Assembly (NCBI RefSeq): GCF_024586455.1 | Contig: NC_065921.1 | Coordinates: 69,193,528 to 69,257,527 of the forward strand | From: Bactrocera neohumeralis | Taxonomy: Eukaryota; Arthropoda; Insecta; Diptera; Tephritidae | Length of the DNA stretch: 64,000 nucleotides | Reading direction: 5' to 3' | Part shown: piece after piece, positions 22,429 to 34,879 of the stretch | How positions within the stretch are numbered: position 1 is the first letter of the stretch | Layout of the letters: every line of letters starts with the position of its first letter | Program-made: the position numbers and the translations under genes | Notes under the pieces: model-generated | Told to the model about the DNA's origin: nothing | Databases searched by the model: none | The model's input: the letters and a program-made list of their open reading frames with translations, nothing else

Positions 22429-23417
22429 TCCTTTGTAACAATTTCCTTACAATAAAATTGCATATTCCTAAAGAAAACAGCGAGTACCTAGTTGCGTACC
22501 TAATATTGATAACGATATGATAAAGTTCTGTGCCTTGGAGTCTTTAATATTCAAGTCTACTTGAACATGTTTGCTTTACTTGTCTTACTTGCCCTCTATT
22601 TACCTTTCATCCACAGTGCAAAATATTGCCACAAATCGCAAACGGGGGCTTCGCTAATTTGTATGTGGAAACGAGTAGATTTTATACATACACACATAAG
22701 TATATATGTATATATATATATATATATATATCGTTCGTGTAAGCTTGTGTCATCTGTTGTACGGCCGCGAATGTTTCTTATTCAATCGCGTAGGCGCTTA
22801 AAAGCGAATATCCGATAAATGACATAGAAACCAAACAAATTTGAAGTGGCGTGCCGCAGAATCAAGCCATACAAAACAATAACATGTACATATATATGCA
22901 AAAAGTCAGTAAGGGCAATGTCACGAAGACAGGCAGTAGAATTGTCTAATAGGTCAGATAATTGATGTATTTGACCCTGTGGGAAAAACAGCAGGTGTAA
23001 AATGTGGAAGCCAAGCAAGAAATATTTTCTTTGCAATGAACTCGCAAAAGTATATGTATATATATGTGAAGTTTGAGTTTTGTGGAAATTTTATCTGATT
23101 GTCTGTGAAATTCAACTTTTTTTGTGCAATTTCACACTCGAAAGAATTCGCAAAAGTTCTTATTGTGTGAAGAATGGGCATTTTTAAGGGCTCACACATA
23201 TGCGATGCAGGGCAGACTATGGTATTCTTTACATTGTGAATTAATTGAAAGTTTTAGAAGTAAGAAGGACGAGCTTCAAAAATAATTTAAAAATTATTTA
23301 GACTACTTTCAGGTTTTTAAAAGTAGATTGACCATTAAATGAGGTATAAAATCAAACGCTGTTTTCGCTCCTATATTGGGGACCAGTCATAAAGAGACTC
23401 ATACACATGCGACGGGG
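22429..23417. other. Duplicated non-coding DNA
   Basis: Matches 3745-5500 of copy A with several deletions. (TA)n near 22700-22730. No gene. Confidence 0.5.
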
Positions 23418-24250
23418 TTGTTTTCCAATGGACCATCAAAGAATGGTATGCTAAGTTTACCGTAGACGCAGTGAATTTAGCAGCGAAAACGGTGAACGCA
23501 CTGGACGTCCTAAAGAAGTTGTTACTAACGAAAACATCAACAAAGTTCGCAAAATTATTTTGGATGATCATAAAGTCAAGTTGTTCGAGATAGCAGGCAC
23601 TCTAAAGATATCAACTGAACATGTACATCATATCATTCACGGTTCTTTGTGTATGAGAAAGGTCTTTCTCGTTTGAAGTGCGAGCTCACTTTTAACCAAA
23701 AACAACGACGAGTTGATGATTCGGAGCAGTGTTTGGATATGTTCAAGCGTAATAAGCCTGAATTTTTGCATCATTTCACTCCAAAGCCAAATGGACAGTA
23801 ATTCGAGCAGACTGCATACGATGAACCTGCTCTAAAGCGTGGAAAAACCCAAGAGTCGACTGGGAAGGTTATGGCGTCTGTATTATGGTATGCACATGGT
23901 ATAATTTTTCTTGACTTCCTTGGAAAAGGAAGAATCATCAACAGCGCCTACTACATAAGCTTATTGAATCGTTTGAAGGACGAAATTCAAAAACGTTCAC
24001 ATTTGAAGAAAAGGAAAGTGCTGATTCTTCATAACCTTGTTACAAGTTAGTAAAACCTAAGGAAAAACATTATGAATTGAGCTTCGAATGGCTTCCGCAT
24101 CCACCATATTCCCCAGATCTGGCTTCCGGTGACTATTTTCTGTTCTCAGATCTTCGAGCATCCTCATTGGGAAAAAAATTTCATCGAATAAAGAGGTGAT
24201 CGCTGAAACTGAGGCCTATTTTGAAGCAAAGCGCAAATCGTACTGTGTGT
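23418..24250 (+). pseudogene. Irritans-type mariner remnant, copy B
   Basis: Better preserved than the copy at 5905-6600. Pieces recognisable as irritans-subfamily transposase include IKEWYAKF (about 23433), DEPALKRGKTQESTGKVMAS (about 23821-23880), LNRLKDEIQKR (about 23963-23995) and the PHPPYSPDLASGDYFLFSDL-equivalent bases (about 24099-24160). These are spread over different frames with many stops. The 5' terminus seen in copy A is missing. Inactive. Confidence 0.78.
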
Positions 24251-27200
24251 AACCGAGCATTTTATACTCTAACAACTTGCTGATATCAAAGACCGGGAAA
24301 ATCATTCAGGTGTTGGTAAAACTTTATATTATACTGCTTGGGTTTTATTAAGTAGGCAGATGTTCGTAAATTCTGATGGGGGTGGGTCAAGTCTTCGCCC
24401 AAATTTATCTACTTTAGGCACAAAGATAGATAGTTATGAGGGAAACATACTCTCTCATTTATATTGAGACAGCTCATTTACCGATATATGCGGTATACAG
24501 TCACCCGTATGTTCTAATATCTTTATATTAGGTATACGACGATTTATTGATCAGATTTAACTCATTTTAGGCACAAACAAACTATTACAAAAACTATGAT
24601 ACTCTGTAGCAACATGTTGCAAGGGTATAAAGAATGCGATAAACCTTTTCAGAGCCTTTAAATAATCAAAATCAGTGAACGCTGCTCATTTAAGGCAATC
24701 GAAGCGATAATTTTCCTGCATATACTATAAAACGCGTTGAACCGTTATTGAACACAAACCTGGCAATGAGTTATGATTCTATTGCTCTTATTTTTAGGGT
24801 TTAAATTTTCCAACTCTAAATATACACACACAATACGCTTTTCGCCGGCAAATCAGGTAAATAGGTGTTTAATCAAATGATAAAATGAGCGAGGGTCAAT
24901 GGCAGAAGAAAAATGTATATAAGTCGCTCAAGCTGAAGCAACGTTTGATGTAAAACTGTGGTGATTTCTATTTATGACCAGAAAAAGGTAAAAAAACAAA
25001 TCAAAGAAGTGAAGTTTACTTATTTTTAACCGCTCAACTCCCTCCTCGCCGCGATTAAGGAGTTAAAGCGAGGAAGAACAGGATTGCTGCATAATTTTCC
25101 ACTTTAATGGCAAGATTTAAATGAATAAAAGCAGTGATTTTTCAAAGATTCTTCTAGCAGCGAAGGTGTGGGGTAGAAAAATGCAGTAAAGAAGCGCTTT
25201 GCATTCGTTAAGTAATCTTCAGCTATATTTCATTCGAGCTGTGCGCAGCTTTCAATGAAGTCCATTATTCACCTTTTTAATTGCATGTCCCACATATTCC
25301 ACACTTTGCACGCAACTTAACATCAATTTTCTATTTTCACTTTTTCACTTGAATCGTTGATGCAGCTGTGCAAATCGTTTAACGTACCAACCCTTAATGC
25401 ATTGAAAATTATCTGCGCCAGAGTTGGTGGAAATTTAATCAAACTAATTGCAACTGTGGTGGAATTTAAAAACCAATTGAAGCAAAGGGTAAAATTTAAA
25501 TTATAGATAAAGAAAGAAATGCCAAACTATACACTTTTTCTACCAAACTAGGCGTGGTAGCCTCGAATAGCAACGATATTTTAAGAAAAACTTAGGACTA
25601 AAAGTGAAGCAGAAGTTGGCCTATGAGCTAATATGTCGTGAGGACAGAGCTTGAAAAGCAGCTTCTGCTTGATTGAAACTAATTTCGAACTCAGTTTGCT
25701 TTCGAAAAAAATAGTCTGGGTAAAGCTGATAAATATTCATAATAGACCAGAAAATAATCAAATGTTGTTTTGATCCAATGTATTACATAACTTAGATAGA
25801 ATAATGATCTGGCTATGATCCGTTATTTCAAAGTATACTAAGTTGAAGTTTTCCTGTTTTTTAAAGGTTTATATGTAATCGATAAACTTTGTTCTACAAT
25901 AATATTCGGATTGCAGTATCTGGACAGTGGTATGTCTTGATCTTTAAAAAGCGCTTGAATAAACCCATCATGTTTATGCCATTAGTACGTTGTCAATTTT
26001 AATATGTTGTGGCCTTAACAAATTTATAAGTTTACAGAAACCTTGGATTTTTTCTGTTCATATACATAAACATATAATAAACCCATTTCACAAATTTCAA
26101 TGGTAAACACATTGAAAAAATGTGTATGCTAGTTTTTGTAGTTCATAGTTACTGAAGTTCTCCGAGGTAAAAAAAGTACAATCAGTTTGTAATTTCTAGA
26201 CCTTGTAATTTCTGCTCACTTTTTGGATTTCAAGCAATTTGTATTTATTCAAATACTCGCAGTATCGCATAACCGGTATTAACCTGTTAATATTCAAACA
26301 AACGGTTATAAACCAGATATTCGAATAATCGGTTTCCAGGTTATTTGAACAATTTCAAAAGCCCTAATTTGCATCATAGTTGGATAAAAAAATAACAGTT
26401 ACTCCTAAAATCATCTTTCAATCAAATTCTACTATCATTCGTAGTTCAAAATCTCTTCTGTTCTTTCTAATTGCAATAATTTTTCCTCATGCTGGGTTTA
26501 ACTATTTCTCAGCTACTGCACAGCCTTACTTGTTTTAGTATTGAAGATTTTTCGAGAGGAGAGGGGGTATAATTATGGAACGTTTCATCTATGCGATTCG
26601 AGACTAAATATTGCATAGATAAAATATGATTTCTAGTTTATTCTCATCAAATTTGATTTATTTTCTCTGTAAATGGAAGGAGAGAGTAGATAGAATCCTG
26701 ACCCTCATAAGCATGTTGATAAGAGCCCTTTAAAGTTCATAATCTTAAATACCTGAAGTTGTTAGTATTATATACTTGGAAAGTTGATATGTTTCTTACT
26801 TCAAATTATTTGACAGCGGACAATTCTTGTTCTAAATTTTCTTACTAAAACAAAACTAATTGGTTTCTCGCCCTTATTCTTCGTAGTAGTTTTACCGTAG
26901 ATAATGCATTCCTTGAAATCAAATGCTATTTTAACCAAATCGGCAGCTATTTTGTCAAATATAACTTCCTTGACACAGCAAAGTTGAGTGCCTTTTAAAG
27001 AACTCTTCCCATTTGCTAACATTTTCGATTCCTTGTAATCTGTTTATAAGTAGTCCTGCGTAGACAGGCTTAATTGTGTACGCTTTTCAGTTCACTTGAA
27101 TTCCAGTGGCCGCATATCCCTTGTAGTCCCAAGAATTAATGCTTTTTGGTCGGCTTGAAGTTCCATTTAATTTATTATTAATTTAGTTTGCCAATAAATT

Positions 27201-27560
27201 AGGTCCAACTAATTAAAATTCAATATACAATCTTGCTAACATTTAAGTACGTTTCTTTAATTGAAAACTAATACACAGGGATTTAATGGAAATTGCCAAT
27301 TTCGATGTTGTGTGAATGAATTCATTTTAGTTGGAGTACAACATTGTTATTGTATGCAATTATTTATTTGAGTATATTTGTACATAAAACAAATAATATT
27401 TGAAATATATGCATTTATGCACAGTTAGGTGTATGTATATGTTGAGTATATTTAATATACAATATTTAGTTCGAAATTGAAAAGTATATTATGCGGTTAA
27501 GTAATTGTGTGAAATGGATAATTTAATTAAATTTACTGCGGATATACAATGAGCTTTCCA
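24251..27560. other. Duplicated non-coding DNA with a 1.4-kb stretch unique to copy B
   Basis: 24380-25580 and 27020-27420 match copy A. 25580-27010 does not. It contains no recognised element and only short frames. 26220-26360 has a compact series of ATTCGAATA / ACCGGTT-type words that may be a fold-back. A minus-strand frame at 26801-27022 is unsupported. Confidence 0.45.
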
Positions 27561-27574
27561 AACTAAATAGAACT

Positions 27575-28112
27575 TTTTGAATCTAGCGCCCCTGGTAGCG
27601 CCATCTATATGTCGACTGGTGCCTTAGAATCTACTATCTTCATCGATTGTCCAATGAGAATTTCATGACATTTCATGATTGGAAGTGAAGTTATTGCGTT
27701 TTAAGTGTCAGTATGTTTGTGTTATCGGTGCGAAAATGAGCTTCGAACAAAGAGTCAACATTAAATTTTATTTTAAAATTGGTAAAACTTTTACCGAAAC
27801 GTTTCAATTGACGAAACAAGTTTATGGCGAAGATTGCCTATCCCGTAGCAGACTGCGCGAGTGGTTTCAACGTTTTCAAAGTGGTCGTGAGGACATAAAT
27901 GACGATCAACATGTGGGTCAATCAAAATCCGTGATCACCGGAAATTCCATCGAAACTGTGCGTGAATTCATCAAAAATCAGCTGAAATCATCATTGAAAT
28001 TCATGGAAATATAATTGAACATCTCCAAAACGTCGATTTATAGCATTTGGACCGAACATTTGGGCTTGCGAAGGGTGTGTGAACGGTTTGTTCCGCACAA
28101 ATTGACTGACGA
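27575..28112 (+). pseudogene. Mariner transposase remnant, 5' half (SETMAR-type lineage)
   Basis: A terminus-like GGTAGCGCCATCTATATG (about 27594) precedes a start codon at 27736. The frame reads MSFEQRVNIKFYFKIGKTF, FQLTKQVYGEDCLSRSRL, WFQRFQSGREDINDD and IETVREFIKNQ, the paired helix-turn-helix region of mariner transposases. A stop at 28012-28014 replaces a glutamate codon of the family. The same frame then continues (ISKTSIYSIW, HLGLRRVCERFVPHK) to about 28105, where it joins unrelated sequence. The catalytic domain is absent. Copy A keeps the other half of the same element at 8473-8900. Confidence 0.88.
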
Positions 28113-28865
28113 CGGCAGAAATCCTCCGAGTCGACAGTCTTTGCCGGAGAAAAATCCGACCCGACTCTTGTTAGAACAGTTACTTGTTATATACAGTTGC
28201 TTCATTCATTCCTCTTGCTTTTCTCGAAAGTTGGAAGAGACAGTCTTTTCGATTAGGATTATTAAAGTCTCCGCTGCAGTCAACTTCACCTCCATCGGAG
28301 ATCAGATCGTGAGAAGAGTTAGACAAATATAAGCAAAAAGATCATGCTTATAAGCTGAGTGATCTGTTCCTGAGTTGGAAGCGGAAAATTTTATTTATTT
28401 TGTGTTGCATGCAAGCAAAGCAAGAATTTTTAATTATTTTCTGAAACAACCGTATCCCAACTTCGACTGCAAGTATTCGGAAAATATAAAGTTTCGAAGC
28501 ACGGCGAAGGCTAAATGATCATTGTGCGCTTCAAAATTTAACAATTTTCTAGTTTTTGCTTCAGGTCAAAGATAAATATATCACAATTAATACGTACAAA
28601 CTAAAACACAGCACCATACAAGTTAATTGTAAAGCTCCTATAGTTATGTTTAACCATATCTGAAATATAATTATAATCTTATTTTATATAAAAATTTTTG
28701 CAACAAATGTCAAATAACATATTATTTCCGACATAAAAACATTATTTTTTTCATAAAAAACTCATTCCAGTTTTTTTGTCGAGGAAAATTAGTTTTAAAT
28801 TTTCTTGAATTTATTATTACTAATTTATTTTATTTTATTTTTAATTTTTATTCTATTTCCTATCT
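28113..28865. other. Duplicated non-coding DNA, AT-rich
   Basis: Aligns with copy A from 9385 onward. No gene. Confidence 0.5.
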
Positions 28866-29238
28866 TTTTTATTTTATTTTATTTTATTTAAATTTAAATT
28901 TAATTTTAATTTTATTTTATTTTCTTTTATTTTATTTTATTTTATTTTATTTTATTTTATTTTATTTTATTTTATTTTATTTTATTTTATTTTATTTTAT
29001 TTTATTTTATTTTATTTTATTTTATTTTATTTTTTTATTTTATTTTATTTTATTTTATTTTATTTTATTTTATTTTATTTTATTTTATTTTATTTTATTT
29101 TATTTTATTTTATTTTATTTTATTTTATTTTATTTTATTTTATTTTATTTTATTTTATTTTATTTTATTTTATTTTATTTTATTTTATTTTATTTTATTT
29201 TATTTTATTTTATTTTATTTTATTTTATTTTATTTTTT
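28866..29238 (+). repeat. (TTTTA)n microsatellite, about 370 bp
   Basis: Nearly pure pentanucleotide run from about 28920 to 29233, with an imperfect head (28866-28919) containing TTTAAATTT words. Copy A has only a short precursor at 10015-10088, directly at the mini-me insertion point. Confidence 0.95.
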
Positions 29239-32200
29239 TTACTTACTTTTTTACTGAATTTTTTTAGTTGTTTTCGATTCGCCATTTCTAGATTTGCGCA
29301 CTGCTCTGTTTTTTTTTATGAGACTACTTGGCGTATACGTAACATCGTTCAACTTCAGCGGTTTTCTTTTTTTTCACGCCTGGACTTATTGCACTTGCAA
29401 TACCACACAACATTTTTTCAAATCACACTTTCACGCCTCAAAAGTGGCATATTTCATTTTCTCGCGACTATGCAAACAAATACACACACAGATATACATA
29501 CATGTATATATGTACTCAGAAATTTTTTAATAACTGCGGTTTTATGAATTTTCAACAACTTTTTCCTGTTTTGCCCTTTTTATCACAATAACTGCTAATA
29601 TCTTTGCGCTAAATTGCACTTCGCGTGCTCGTTATGGACGGCCAAATAACCAGTGGCCTTTCAAACCCAGTGCGGTCTACAATTTTTTCATTAAAGCTGC
29701 GTTTGGTTGTTCTTGTTGTTGTACTCTTTATGAATTTTCGAGTATTAAAAGTCTATGAAATAAGCGAAAAGCACGCAGAAGTCTTGTTGAACTTGAGTCA
29801 TATAGGATGCAGCGGATGTAAGGCATGCATTTACGTATAATATATGTATGTGTGTGGGAGTAAGTTTGTAGTAGTATGTGTGAAAAATTCTTTCAGGTCA
29901 TTGTAATACTATTTTTTTTATAAATTCAATTTTTGCTCTTATCGCCACCGCTTGAGGTCAGCTAAAAACCATATCAGCAAATAAATAGTTGAAACGCCTT
30001 TAAATATGCAATAAAATCTAATTGAACACAAAATTCCATTGAAGCTAACGAGCCAAATTGCCAAGCTGGGAAGAAATTATGTTGAATAATGAATTTCTGT
30101 CAACACAGCTTGCAAGAAGGGTATACATACTTCTATAATATTTATATGGGACAATGCATCCTTTACAGTTTGTCATAGCAGAGTAATTTCATAATAATGT
30201 TGTGGTTTCGAGTTAGCGCACATTTGATTAGTAGCTTTGTAAGACTCATTGTAGCCCGCGGCGGTATTGCGGTGCACTGAGTCTGATTGTGGCAGCTTAA
30301 TGGCCGCACCAAAATGTGAAAGACAAAAAACGGGGCATAAAATGAAGATGAAGTAGCAAAAAAAGGAAATGCAAAAACAAAAATATATATGAAAAAAGCT
30401 GCATTGAGTGCTTGTTGAGGCATAAAACTTTTGCGAAGCAATATGGCAATGGAACACGAAAATATACCGTTTATAGCACGAGTGTTGTTCTGATGGTTGC
30501 GGCTGGAACCCCTAGACGCCGAGTGCCACATGTGGCAAATAAGCGTACAATAATTAAGCAGCGAATAGGGAAAAAAACCATGAAAAATAAAGAATTTGTA
30601 TAGAAAAATGGCAGTAAATTTGCACAAGGAAAATAGATAAAACAAACGAGGCAGAAATGAGGTTGCAATTTGGCGGAAAATAAGGAAAATACTTACGGGT
30701 GTACAACATTTTATAACAGCACAAGCCAGCATGTTTGCGGTTAATTAAATTTTTTGGCGCTCAGGTGAATTAGCAGGAAGTAGAACCGAAAACAGAAATA
30801 AATATTATGGATATAATATATATGCATGTGAATATGTATTGAGTTCTACAACGACAACTGTAATTACCGCGTTAGTTGCTTGAAGCGCTTTTCTTAAATT
30901 CGGAGGATTTTTAGCAAGATTTCACTTTATCAGATAATAATGAATTTCGTGGCTTGTTCGAAAGATGAAATTCAGCGCAAGAAACCATTAAAACTATGTT
31001 TATGTGGCAATGAAGGTACACTTATAATTTGGATTTCTTCACTTAAGGCAAATGAAGAACCGTGTATTTATGAAGGTCAGCAGTTTTCGGCATATTCACT
31101 TGTAAATGCAGGGTCGTTTCTTCAGCTGAAATTTTCCCAATCAAATATAAAAATCCAAAGTGAAGATCCAAAGGCTGGTATTAATGCTGAATACTTAGAA
31201 CCCCACAATTTTTTGGCAATTTTGCAATTGGCGTTGATTCAATTGTTATGATTTAAATAAAAAGGGACTTTCAAAATGATTCTTTCATTACGTTCAGAAG
31301 TACGGATTTTTGTTTTTAAACTACTGATTCAGCCTTATCGACGATGTTAAGTTAATTTCCTTTTATCTTGTCAAACGAAGTTACAAAATTAATATTCTCC
31401 CATAAGATCAAGATTTTTTATTCCGAAAAAGATGCTTAGAATAACCGGAGATGGTTCGCCTTAGTTAGAGAATGTCCAAATTGCAAATAATATGACACGC
31501 TGCTGTTCTCTGTTCTCACAAAATTCAGCTTGCACTTTTTGATATATAAAAATATTATTCCCACGTATAGAAGGTTTCGAACTAATGACCCTTTTGCAAG
31601 TAGCTCTGACTGACTATACTTTCAGGCTGGCTTACATCTTTGTAGATTTTCTATATCGCCAGGATGCTTCGACTGCTAAAATTCCATAATCGTAATAAGA
31701 TAATATAAAATGGTCAATCGAAAGCTGTATTGAATAAAACGACTGATGAATATTGGGAGATAATATTGGTTATAACGTTTCTTTTAAATACCAAAGGTCT
31801 TTCATCTTCACATAGTCCAATAGTTTGGATTTTAGTAAGCCTGGAAGACACTTACTGTGAGGATCAGTTATTACAAAGTGTGAGATGAGCCAAAACGGTA
31901 AGGTACAATCGTTCCCATGGCAGTCGGGTCTACGTAAACGGAATGGGCCCGGATTTTTATCCGGCCAAGGACTGTTAACTCGGCAGAATTCTGTCGCAAC
32001 AACAACAATAACAACGTTAAGGCACAGAACACTTACCGATGATCATGATGATATAGGAGCATTATATAAGCGGTTGTAGCCGAGTATAGTGTTCTTTGTC
32101 AGATACAGATCTTAGTGCGTTGGTTTATGTAGAACCGCTAGTAGTTGAAATAGGCTAAAGGGTAATGGCTGGTGCTTTCCTTCACTATATATATACAAAA

Positions 32201-33627
32201 ACTTACGGTTGCTATGGGGCACAGGTTTACTTGCAGGCACAGCTATCGACTAAAACTTATTTTATCAAATTCAATATATGTAGAAGAAGTGAGGGAATAG
32301 AAAACTTGGATATCTTGGAAAAAGCCCTTGTGCTATTGTCACAATAGCTATTTTAACTTGTTAGTGCAGCTTTCTTTGTTTGAAAACCTTTCGTCGAACT
32401 GATAATCACTTTTTAGAAAATAACGTTAAAATTGGATTCTTCCACGAGTAATTTCAGGTCTGATTTTTACTTGATAATTAGATAATTCTAAAGTCAAACA
32501 TACTGAGTTTGGTACGGAAAAGCGTTTTTTTACTGCTGCTTTCATATCTCAAGCTGCAGAGATAGATCTCTCAGGGGCTTAAACCAAATAGCGTTTAATT
32601 GCCAACCGAATTTTATACCTAATAATTTAAGGCTCTAACTTACAAAGAAATATTAGTGTTTATAATGATGAGTATCGGCAAAGAAATGATATTTCGATAC
32701 TATCTTTAGCCCATTGCTATAGTCTTCTCTTCGGATATATAGAAAATTTGGTCACCGTAACTCTAATGATTAAGCCAATTTTAGTCTCGCTATCCAATAT
32801 AAATACCTGTTGAACCATATAAAACACTGAACAACTTCAAGCTTAGATTCGCACTAGAAATTCTAAAAAAGTTGAAAGGTAGTCTTAGTTTTATCGAGAA
32901 AATAATTCACATCCACTGTTAATGGATGTAAAAGAAAACCGAAATGTAAAAGCCAACATTCTTTACTTTCGATCATCTAACATAACTGAATGAATTTCTT
33001 TGAAGACACAAAAATGAAAAAAACTACAATTGAATAAATTGCGCATACTGCGAATGGCATGACAACGTTTAACCCTTTTCATGTTGTGCGACTAAAAAGA
33101 ATGGCAAAAAAGTAAAGAACAAATCAATGAAGCCCAGAGCGATTTTAGTGAATTCAGCAAAAGCTTTAATGATAGCCATCAGTTTGCAGATTTTGCGCAT
33201 GAATACAAGCACAAAGGCAATCGGCACGAAACGCCCACTTCATGAGGTCTTCTGTTACACACCAACAAATACACGCACACACACACTCACAGATATTCGA
33301 GAACTATCAACGTTAACGCTTAATTGCGAACAGTTCAGTGCAAAGGTGGAACACTGAAGGAGCGAAAAAAGGCAAATACAATGAGAAACTTAGAGGACGA
33401 ATTGGCACACATACAAATATAAAATCCATTGCACGGCCTTTAAGTGTGCATGAGATAACACTGATTGTTTTTGCATTTCAAAATGTGTTTGTATTAGTGC
33501 ATAGCATGTAACGGTAACTCGCTAAGCGCCCATTAATTGCAACAGCTTGTAGGATACACCCAGTCGGTCAGCCACAGCAGCCAGCAAGCTTTTACGACGT
33601 CGCCTTGGCCGTCGAACCGAGTAATGT
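29239..33627. other. Duplicated non-coding DNA
   Basis: Collinear with copy A. The 189-codon minus-strand frame at 30163-30732 and the 103-codon frame at 30940-31251 are not preserved in A. 31870-32010 holds the GGCAGTCGGGTCTA / ATCCGGCCAAGGAC module followed by (CAA)n, a common fly repeat end. 33000-33627 is the best-conserved block. Confidence 0.5.
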
Positions 33628-33997
33628 GTAAGTCCTAAAACTAAAAAGACTATAAAGTGTCATAACTAAGCCATAAATAAAGATATTAAAGTGAAATTTG
33701 GCAACAAAGATCGCATTAGGGAGGGGCATATTTGGACGTAATTTTGGAAAGTGGGCGTGGCCCCGGCCCGTATTAAGGTTTTTGTATATATCTCGAAACT
33801 ACTATAGCTATGCCAACCAAACTTATAAAGTCGTTTCCTTCCAGGCATTTTATATACAGTTCAAAATGGAAGAAATCGGTTAATAACCACGCCTACCTCC
33901 CATACAAAGGTTAGGGCGAAAATCACTAAAAGTGTTAACCGACTAACAAAACGTCAGGAACACTAAATTTTGCGGAAGAAATTGCAGAAGGAAGCCT
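33628..33997 (-). mobile_element. Internally deleted mini-me-like fragment at the right edge of duplicate B
   Basis: Starts at TAAGTCCTAAAACTAAAA, jumps over about 290 bp relative to 17997-19104, then runs from ATAAAGTGTCATAACTAAGC to GCAGAAGGAAGC with small deletions. Both terminal hairpins are missing. Confidence 0.8.
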
Positions 33998-34879
33998 TAA
34001 AAACAAAGAAAGAAAAAACACAAAAATATTAATATTGAGCAAAAATAAAATTGGGTGAAGAGATTAAAACATGAATTAAGATGCCAAACAAAGACAAGAG
34101 AGTTAAGCACAGACTTATTTGTAAACATGCCACATACTGACAGGCACACAGAAATACATATATGCATACATACACACACCATTGTGTATATATTAATACG
34201 TTTGAGACAATATAAGTAAGAGAGAACAATTAACCCGTTTAAAATGCAGACAAACATGTCGACAAGAAATGAAAAACGAAAGAAGAACTGAAAAAAAGAA
34301 AACAACATAACTGTAAGCCAACGAACGTATGAAAGTGCTCGAGTGAGTTGAATGAGTTTTTGAAAGAAAATAGAACGGATGGGGAAAATCCTAAAATCAT
34401 CGCATGAAGTATGGGTCTATGGATTTTGAAGCATCACAACGTGTGTGAGTGTGTGTGTGCCAAGCATAACTGTTGCTCCACATTTTATTCCGCGTTGTCG
34501 GCGCTAAGCCAAGATGTGGAGCCGCGACGCATAAATGCTCAGCGCACCGCCCCCCGTCAGTCGTGCCCTCGCCCATGGCATGTCGGCTGCCGCTGTTCGT
34601 CAAACGATTGCAACGCAGCAGTTGCAGTCGTGCAGTTGCAGCTGGAAGTCTTGGTAATTGTCTGTCGGTCTGTCTGTCAGTCAGTTTGCTCGTTTAACCC
34701 AGTGTTACTGCTGAGACTGATTTGGCAGCGTGTGTGTGATGAGCAAAGCGAATAAAGACATTTTACATTCATTAGGTGGTTGTAATTGAAATAAATTGCA
34801 TTAATTTTTAAAATTATATAATTAAAAGATGTTACTTCTAAGCATAACTATCACATATAAAAATTATTTTGATCGGTTT
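33998..34879. other. Non-genic spacer with a GC-rich island and TG/GTCY microsatellites
   Basis: 34430-34460 holds (TG)n. 34490-34650 is GC-rich with several CpG words, unlike its surroundings. 34655-34685 is GTCTGTCGGTCTGTCTGTCA. The island could be host regulatory or exonic DNA, but no frame is convincing. Confidence 0.4.

Larger units (their letters stand above)
22428..33627 (+). repeat. Segmental duplication, copy B (11.2 kb)
   Basis: Direct collinear copy of 3741-16953. Compared with A it keeps the empty sites of the RTE-like and LOA/I-like insertions and of the mini-me-like element. It has a long (TTTTA)n run at the place where A has the mini-me-like element, and it carries the 5' rather than the 3' half of one mariner. 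The right edge is sharp at ACCGAGTAATGTG, where a mini-me fragment begins. Confidence 0.9.

Noticed and set aside
30940..31251. 103-codon frame as a gene
   Set aside because: Interrupted in copy A (12801-13075), with no recognised domain.
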